This document shows positions 40,475 through 44,650 of a stretch of DNA of 44,650 nt, piece after piece; the stretch's first letter is position 1, and each line of letters begins with the position of its first letter. The position numbers and the translations under genes were made by a program. The notes under the pieces were generated by a model. The model did no database searches, was not told the origin of the DNA, and saw only the letters and a program-made list of their open reading frames with translations. This stretch comes from Chloroflexota bacterium (lineage in GTDB: Bacteria; Chloroflexota; Anaerolineae; Anaerolineales; UBA11579). The DNA is taken from positions 1-44,650 of the forward strand of contig JAMCZK010000044.1 of assembly GCA_023485685.1 (NCBI GenBank), given 5' to 3'.

Positions 40475-40638
40475 TTGACTCGACTTTAAAGTTCGGTTAA
40501 CTTAAAGGCCCTTGCCGAGCCATAGCATGGCAATACGCAACTTGCCAGGCAGAGTCCTGGACCTTTGCAATGACGGTGCGGGCGCTATTTCCGAGGTGCC
40601 CGCATATTTATTAACAAACCGGCCATGACAGGAGTTCA
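40475..40638 (+). promoter_or_regulatory. Promoter and structured leader of the glutamate dehydrogenase gene
   Basis: TTGACT (40475-40480) begins a probable promoter with a poor -10 (TAACTT). The following 140 bases carry three hairpins: GCCAT-AGC-ATGGC, CCAGG-CAGAGT-CCTGG, and TGCGGGC/GCCCGCA followed by TATTTATTA. The last resembles an attenuator without a full T-tract. It does not match a riboswitch class that I recognise. Confidence 0.45.
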
Positions 40639-41925
40639 ATGTCCGAAATCACGAATGCCTTCAGCATAGCGCAATCGCAATTTGATCACGTAGCCAGTCT
40701 TCTTCATCTGGATCCCCAAGTTAAGGAGTTGCTGCGTTGGCCGAGGAGGGAATTTAAATTTCAAATCCCAATTCGGATGGACGACGGAAGCCTAAAAGTT
40801 TTTTTTTGGATACCGCGTCCAACACAATACGCACGCGGCCCAACGAAAGGCGGCATCCGTTTCCATCCCTCAGAGACGATGGATACTGTGCGCGCCCTGG
40901 CCATGTGGATGACCTGGAAATGCGCCGTGGCCGATATCCCTCTGGGGGGCGCCAAAGGAGGCGTGGCGGTGGACTCTGCCACCTTGTCGCTGGCGGAGAA
41001 AGAAAAATTGTGCCGCGGCTGGGTGGATGCAATCTATCGCAACCTGGGACCGCGCGTGGACGTGCCCGCCCCCGACGTGGGCACCACCGCGCAGATGATG
41101 GGCTGGATGATGGATGAGTATTCCAAGCTGGCCGGCCAATTCACCCCCGGCGTGATTACCGGTAAGCCGGTTGGCAGCGGCGGATCCAAGGGCCGCAAAG
41201 AGGCCACTGGTTACGGCGTCATTTACAACGTCCGCGAAGCCATGAAGCATCTTAAGATGGATGGAAGCAAAGCTTCCGCGTCCCTGCAAGGCTTTGGCAA
41301 CGTGGCGCAGTTCGCTGCGCTGGGCTTCACCCAGCAAATCGGTGGCAAGGTGGTTTGCGTATCCTACTGGGATCGCAAGGACAAAGCGGCTTACAGCGTG
41401 GTGAACAAAAAGGGTTTGGACATTCCCTTCCTGCAGAATATCACCGACGAGTACGGGTCCATCAACAAAGAGAAAGCCAAGGAAGTCGGCTGCTCCATCG
41501 AGTCCGGCGATGCCTGGTTGGAGCAGGACGTGGAAGTGCTCATCCCGGCTGCGCTGGAAAGTCAGCTCACCGGAGAAACGGTCAAAAAGTTAAGCGGGAA
41601 AGTAAAGCTGGTGGCCGAAGGCGCCAACGGTCCCACCACGCCGGATGCAGACGAGGAGTTCAAGCGCAGAGGCATCTTTGTCATCCCTGATTTCTTGTGC
41701 AACGCCGGCGGCGTCACGGTCTCGTATTTTGAGAGTGTTCAGAATGATATGAACTACTATTGGACTCACGAGGCGGTGTTGCAAAGTTTGGACACAAAAA
41801 TTACGGAGGCATTTAATAAAGTATTGAAACTTTCCGTTAAGGAAGATGTCTACATGCGTGATGCTGCCTACATGGTCGCCATCGGATCGGTAGTCGAAGC
41901 CATGGAGATGCGCGGCTGGTTGTAA
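40639..41925 (+). CDS. gdhA: Glutamate (Glu/Leu/Phe/Val) dehydrogenase
   Basis: The 428-residue enzyme interconverts glutamate with 2-oxoglutarate and ammonia. Family marks are GPTKGGIRFHP, the catalytic Lys in PLGGAKGGVAVD, VPAPDVGTTAQMMGWMMDEYS, the Rossmann motif LQGFGNVAQFAA, and EGANGPTTPDADEEFKRRGIFVIPDFLCNAGGVTVSYFE. The length is that of hexameric bacterial/archaeal GDH. AGGAG precedes ATG by 5 bases. It is monocistronic, with a structured leader and its own terminator. Cofactor preference is not resolved. Confidence 0.95.
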   Translation: MSEITNAFSIAQSQFDHVASLLHLDPQVKELLRWPRREFKFQIPIRMDDGSLKVFFWIPRPTQYARGPTKGGIRFHPSETMDTVRALAMWMTWKCAVADIPLGGAKGGVAVDSATLSLAEKEKLCRGWVDAIYRNLGPRVDVPAPDVGTTAQMMGWMMDEYSKLAGQFTPGVITGKPVGSGGSKGRKEATGYGVIYNVREAMKHLKMDGSKASASLQGFGNVAQFAALGFTQQIGGKVVCVSYWDRKDKAAYSVVNKKGLDIPFLQNITDEYGSINKEKAKEVGCSIESGDAWLEQDVEVLIPAALESQLTGETVKKLSGKVKLVAEGANGPTTPDADEEFKRRGIFVIPDFLCNAGGVTVSYFESVQNDMNYYWTHEAVLQSLDTKITEAFNKVLKLSVKEDVYMRDAAYMVAIGSVVEAMEMRGWL

Positions 41926-41943
41926 CCCGACAATCGCAGTACA

Positions 41944-41992
41944 CCATCGGCGCAGCGACTGCTCAGGGGCTCGTTGCGCCGATGGCTTTTTA
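41944..41992 (+). terminator. Intrinsic terminator of gdhA
   Basis: CCATCGGCGCA / TGCGCCGATGG forms an 11-bp perfect stem with a 20-base loop, followed by CTTTTT. Confidence 0.88.
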
Positions 41993-42090
41993 AACAACGG
42001 ACTGTTTCTTGACCCGAAACTTCTAGAATAAATCTTTTCAAAGGAATAGAGGTCAAAGACCAACTTCTGGAAAAAAGGCCCCTATCGTTG

Positions 42091-42120
42091 TATACTCAAT
42101 AAAAGCCACTCTTTGAGTGG
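42091..42120 (+). promoter_or_regulatory. -10 element and leader hairpin of dnaN
   Basis: TATACT (42091-42096) is a probable -10. CCACTC-TTT-GAGTGG (42106-42120) forms a hairpin just before the start codon, where no clear Shine-Dalgarno is present. Confidence 0.5.
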
Positions 42121-42128
42121 TTAAACTC

Positions 42129-43262
42129 ATGAAGCTCTCCGTCCTCCAGGAAAACCTAGCTCAAGGGTTGAACATTGTTTCGCGCGCCGTTTCTCCGCGC
42201 AGTACCTACCCTATTTTGGCGAATGTTCTCCTATCTGCGGAGGATGGGCGCTTGAAATTGTCAGCAACCGACCGCGAACTGGGCATTACCTGCTGGCTGG
42301 GGGCCAAGATCGAGGAACCGGGGGCGACCACGGTTCCCGCTCGCACCTTTAGCGACCTGATTGCCACCTTCCCCAATGAAACCATAAAGATGGAGCTGGC
42401 CCTCCGCACCCAGACTCTGCATCTGACCGCCGGCCGCTCCAACGCTGAGATCAAAGGCATTGATGCCCAGGAATTCCCGCCCATGCCCGAACCCGATAAA
42501 TCGGGCGGCATCGAAATGCCGGTTTCGGAATTCAAGGAAATGATCCATCAGGCGGCCTTCGCCGCCTCTCGAGACGATGCCCGTCCAGTGCTTACTGGCG
42601 TGTTGATCACCGTAGAGGGCAAAACCATCACCATGGCGGCGGCGGACGGGTTTAGGCTCTCGGTGCGCAAGGCGCAGCTTAAGACTGCAGCGGATCAACC
42701 GATGCGGGCCATTGTGCCCGGTAAGGCGCTTAACGAACTTGCCCGCATCGCCCCCGACGATGGAGAAGTTGTGCGCATGATGCTGCCGCCCGGCCGCGGC
42801 CAGGTCATTTTCAGTTTGAAGAACGCCGAACTGCGCAGCCAATTGGTCGAAGGCAGCTTCCCGGAATATCAGCAAATCATCCCCAATGGATATAAGACTC
42901 GCACCATCGTCTCCACCGAAGCCTTTCTTAAAGCAGCCAAGCAAGCCGAGATTTTCGCGCGTGAAAGTTCGCACATCGCCCGCGTCGACATCAAACCCGG
43001 CGATGGCAAGTCCCCAGGCACGATGGAGATTTCCGCGCAATCTGAAGAGACCGGATCCAACGACGCCAAGGTGGATGCCACCGTGGAAGGTGTTCCCATT
43101 TTGATCGCTTTCAACGTGCGTTTTTTACGCGAAGTCTTGGACGTAGTGAAGACCCCTAATGTAGCCATTGAGACCACGGCTGCCGCGGCTCCCGGCGTGG
43201 TGCGTCCCATCGACGATGACGACTTCCTGCATGTGATCATGCCCATGCATCTGGGCAAGTAA
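42129..43262 (+). CDS. dnaN: DNA polymerase III beta sliding clamp
   Basis: From ATG at 42129 (MKLSVLQENLAQGLNIVSRAVSPRSTYPILANVLL) the clamp has 377 residues in three similar domains, with the typical end DDFLHVIMPMHL. It encircles DNA and tethers polymerase and repair factors. The track start four codons earlier uses GTG within the leader hairpin. dnaA, usually the neighbour, is absent here; upstream is gdhA and downstream a PPDK-N protein. Its presence still supports closeness to the origin. Confidence 0.96.
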   Translation: MKLSVLQENLAQGLNIVSRAVSPRSTYPILANVLLSAEDGRLKLSATDRELGITCWLGAKIEEPGATTVPARTFSDLIATFPNETIKMELALRTQTLHLTAGRSNAEIKGIDAQEFPPMPEPDKSGGIEMPVSEFKEMIHQAAFAASRDDARPVLTGVLITVEGKTITMAAADGFRLSVRKAQLKTAADQPMRAIVPGKALNELARIAPDDGEVVRMMLPPGRGQVIFSLKNAELRSQLVEGSFPEYQQIIPNGYKTRTIVSTEAFLKAAKQAEIFARESSHIARVDIKPGDGKSPGTMEISAQSEETGSNDAKVDATVEGVPILIAFNVRFLREVLDVVKTPNVAIETTAAAAPGVVRPIDDDDFLHVIMPMHLGK

Positions 43263-43270
43263 TAACGGTA

Positions 43271-43337
43271 TAAAGTTTAAGGTTGAAGGTTTAAGGTTGG
43301 GTGCTATATTCAACTTTAAACCTTCAACCTTAAACCG
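43271..43337. repeat. Heptad-built inverted repeat after dnaN
   Basis: gtttaag-gttgaag-gtttaag-gttg (43275-43299) faces its near-complement caacttt-aaacctt-caacctt-aaacc (43311-43336), 24 of 26 paired. Both arms have a 7-bp period. It may terminate dnaN transcription. Confidence 0.7.
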
Positions 43338-43345
43338 GCATTTCT

Positions 43346-44650
43346 ATGACTCTCCCACTTTTTTCATTTGATCCCACCTATCGCATCTATCTGACCTTGG
43401 CGCAATATCCCATGCTGCGGCGGCGCATCCGCAGCAAAATGCGCCAGGAACTATTCCAGCGTGGAATTATTTCTGCTGAGGCGCTGGAAGAAATGGTGCT
43501 ACAACAAGCCGTCGATTCACAGTACCGCGAGGGATTGCTGGACACCCCCAGCGAGGAGGCCCAGGACGATTGGAAACAGCGCCTGGACGGCGTGCGCGAA
43601 CATCTCACCGATTTGAATTTCGCCAACAACCTGCCTTACGAGGTTTTTGAAGACATCGTGCGAGCTACGCTGGCGGAGCGTGGCGCCGAGAGCGATGACC
43701 TGCTGCGCACCTTCAACCCCGAATTGGCGCCGCAGGAAGCCCTCTTCGAGCAGGCCATGACCATTGCACGCCTAAGTCCAGAGCGGCGTGCGGCTTACGA
43801 GGCGCGCGAGCGTGAGATCAAAGTCGTGTTGATCCGTTTGATGATTTCGGATCAGCTCGCCTACATCAATATCGCCAAGGATTGGTTCAAGCTGGATGAC
43901 TTGCTGGCCATCCGCCGCCACAAATTTGGCAAAGGCCGCATCGGGGGCAAAGCCGCCGGCATGCTGCTGGCTTTGCGCATCCTGCAAGGCGTTGCGGAGC
44001 GCGACATCGTTGAAAATGTCACCATTCCCGAGTCGTATTTTTTGGGCGCGGATGTCATGTACACATTTATGGCGCACAACGGCATGATGCATTGGGCCGA
44101 TCAAAAATACAAAGATGAAGATCAAATCCGCAACGAGTTTCCGCGCATCCAGCGCGAGTACGCAGCAGGGCATTTCCCCCAAGACATTCGAGATGAGTTG
44201 GCTGGATTGTTGGAAAGGGTTGGAGGTCAACCCATTATCGTGCGCTCGTCCAGTTTGTTGGAGGACAACTTTGGGTCTTCGTTTGCGGGCAAATATGCCA
44301 GCTATTTTTGCCCCAACCAGGGCAGCCCCGAGGAGAACCTAGAGGCGCTCACCAAGGCCATCTCTGCGGTTTATGCCAGCGGGCTAAACCCAGATGCGCT
44401 GCTTTACCGGCGGGCGCATGGTCTGCAGGATTATGACGAACGCCTGGCCGTGCTGATTCAGGTCGTGCAAGGGGAAGCATACGGCCAATACTATTTCCCG
44501 CATTTGGCTGGGGTGGCCTTTAGCCGTAATTTGTTCCGTTGGTCGCCAAAGGTTCGCCGGGAAGACGGTTTTTTACGGCTCGTGGTAGGCATGGGCACCC
44601 GCGCCGTGGAGCATGTGGGAAACGATTACCCCCGGCTGGTGGCCCTCAGC
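43346..44650 (+). CDS. PEP/pyruvate-binding (PPDK N-terminal domain) protein, 5' part
   Basis: No line in the ORF track covers this gene because it runs off the window; the frame is open for 435 codons from ATG at 43346. The first 190 residues are helical and unrecognised. Then comes the ATP-grasp PPDK-N domain: GKGRIGGKAAGMLLALRIL, IIVRSSSLLEDNFGSSFAGKYASYF, and LAVLIQVVQGEAYGQYYFPHLAGVAFSRN. Such proteins use ATP to phosphorylate pyruvate or an internal His as in PEP synthase. Whether a His-swivel or PEP domain follows is not visible. Confidence 0.85.
   Translation, partial: MTLPLFSFDPTYRIYLTLAQYPMLRRRIRSKMRQELFQRGIISAEALEEMVLQQAVDSQYREGLLDTPSEEAQDDWKQRLDGVREHLTDLNFANNLPYEVFEDIVRATLAERGAESDDLLRTFNPELAPQEALFEQAMTIARLSPERRAAYEAREREIKVVLIRLMISDQLAYINIAKDWFKLDDLLAIRRHKFGKGRIGGKAAGMLLALRILQGVAERDIVENVTIPESYFLGADVMYTFMAHNGMMHWADQKYKDEDQIRNEFPRIQREYAAGHFPQDIRDELAGLLERVGGQPIIVRSSSLLEDNFGSSFAGKYASYFCPNQGSPEENLEALTKAISAVYASGLNPDALLYRRAHGLQDYDERLAVLIQVVQGEAYGQYYFPHLAGVAFSRNLFRWSPKVRREDGFLRLVVGMGTRAVEHVGNDYPRLVALS

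Overview
The window looks like one contiguous chromosome segment from a Chloroflexota bacterium, most likely of the Anaerolineae lineage. This is inferred from the Thr/Pro-rich lipoprotein linkers of the PTPTAT / TPSQTPES type, the pyruvoyl arginine decarboxylase plus deoxyhypusine-synthase-like gene pair, and divergent proteins with no obvious model-organism counterpart. There is no phage, plasmid, CRISPR array or transposase. It is a housekeeping region carrying several small palindromic and repeat elements.

Layout. 1-404: the 3' end of a slyD-type isomerase, its terminator and a 59-bp palindromic element. 405-7939 (minus strand): an Asp/Glu racemase-family protein, an R3H/SpoIIIAA-like ATPase, a GNAT-like protein, pdxT-pdxS (PLP synthesis), then agmatinase, pyruvoyl arginine decarboxylase and a DHS-like synthase. 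The last three form a short route arginine -> agmatine -> putrescine -> (probably) homospermidine. 8232-13723 (plus): a YtrA-type GntR regulator behind an 8-bp repeat array, a slipin, a small membrane protein, then a CPBP-protease/ABC-ATPase fusion with its permease. Two parS-like sites flank the CPBP half. 13791-16454: a broken sensor gene, a deoxynucleoside kinase and a lipoprotein. 16664-20747 (minus): oligoendopeptidase F, a CcrM-like adenine methyltransferase and a YchF-like P-loop NTPase. 20811-21220: three tandem tRNA-Leu(CAA)-like units, one intact and two altered. 21245-27032: a potassium locus (KdpD/KdpE-like pair, small membrane ORF, KimA-like transporter, two TrkA/RCK proteins). 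27033-27859: decayed sequence. 27860-29785: GNAT and metallophosphoesterase. 29786-30174: an intergenic region with two perfect DnaA boxes and a DnaA-trio-like stretch, a candidate oriC. 30175-40469: UPF0173 hydrolase, sulfite-oxidase-like protein, esterase, gatC-gatA, O-methyltransferase, nucleotidyltransferase, secreted HtrA-like protease, gatB and a MOSC protein. 40475-43262: glutamate dehydrogenase behind a structured leader, then dnaN. 43346-end: a truncated PEP/pyruvate-binding (PPDK-N) protein.

How it fits together. Two parS sites, two perfect DnaA boxes with a trio-like tract, and dnaN within about 33 kb suggest the window lies at or beside the replication origin. dnaA is not in the window. 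The most novel signals are the candidate origin, the parS sites bracketing a gene-fusion junction, the expanded tRNA-Leu copies, and a MOSC gene whose last 12 codons recur in diverged form exactly 100 bp downstream beyond a palindromic element. No searches or computations could be run; family assignments rest on motif recognition.
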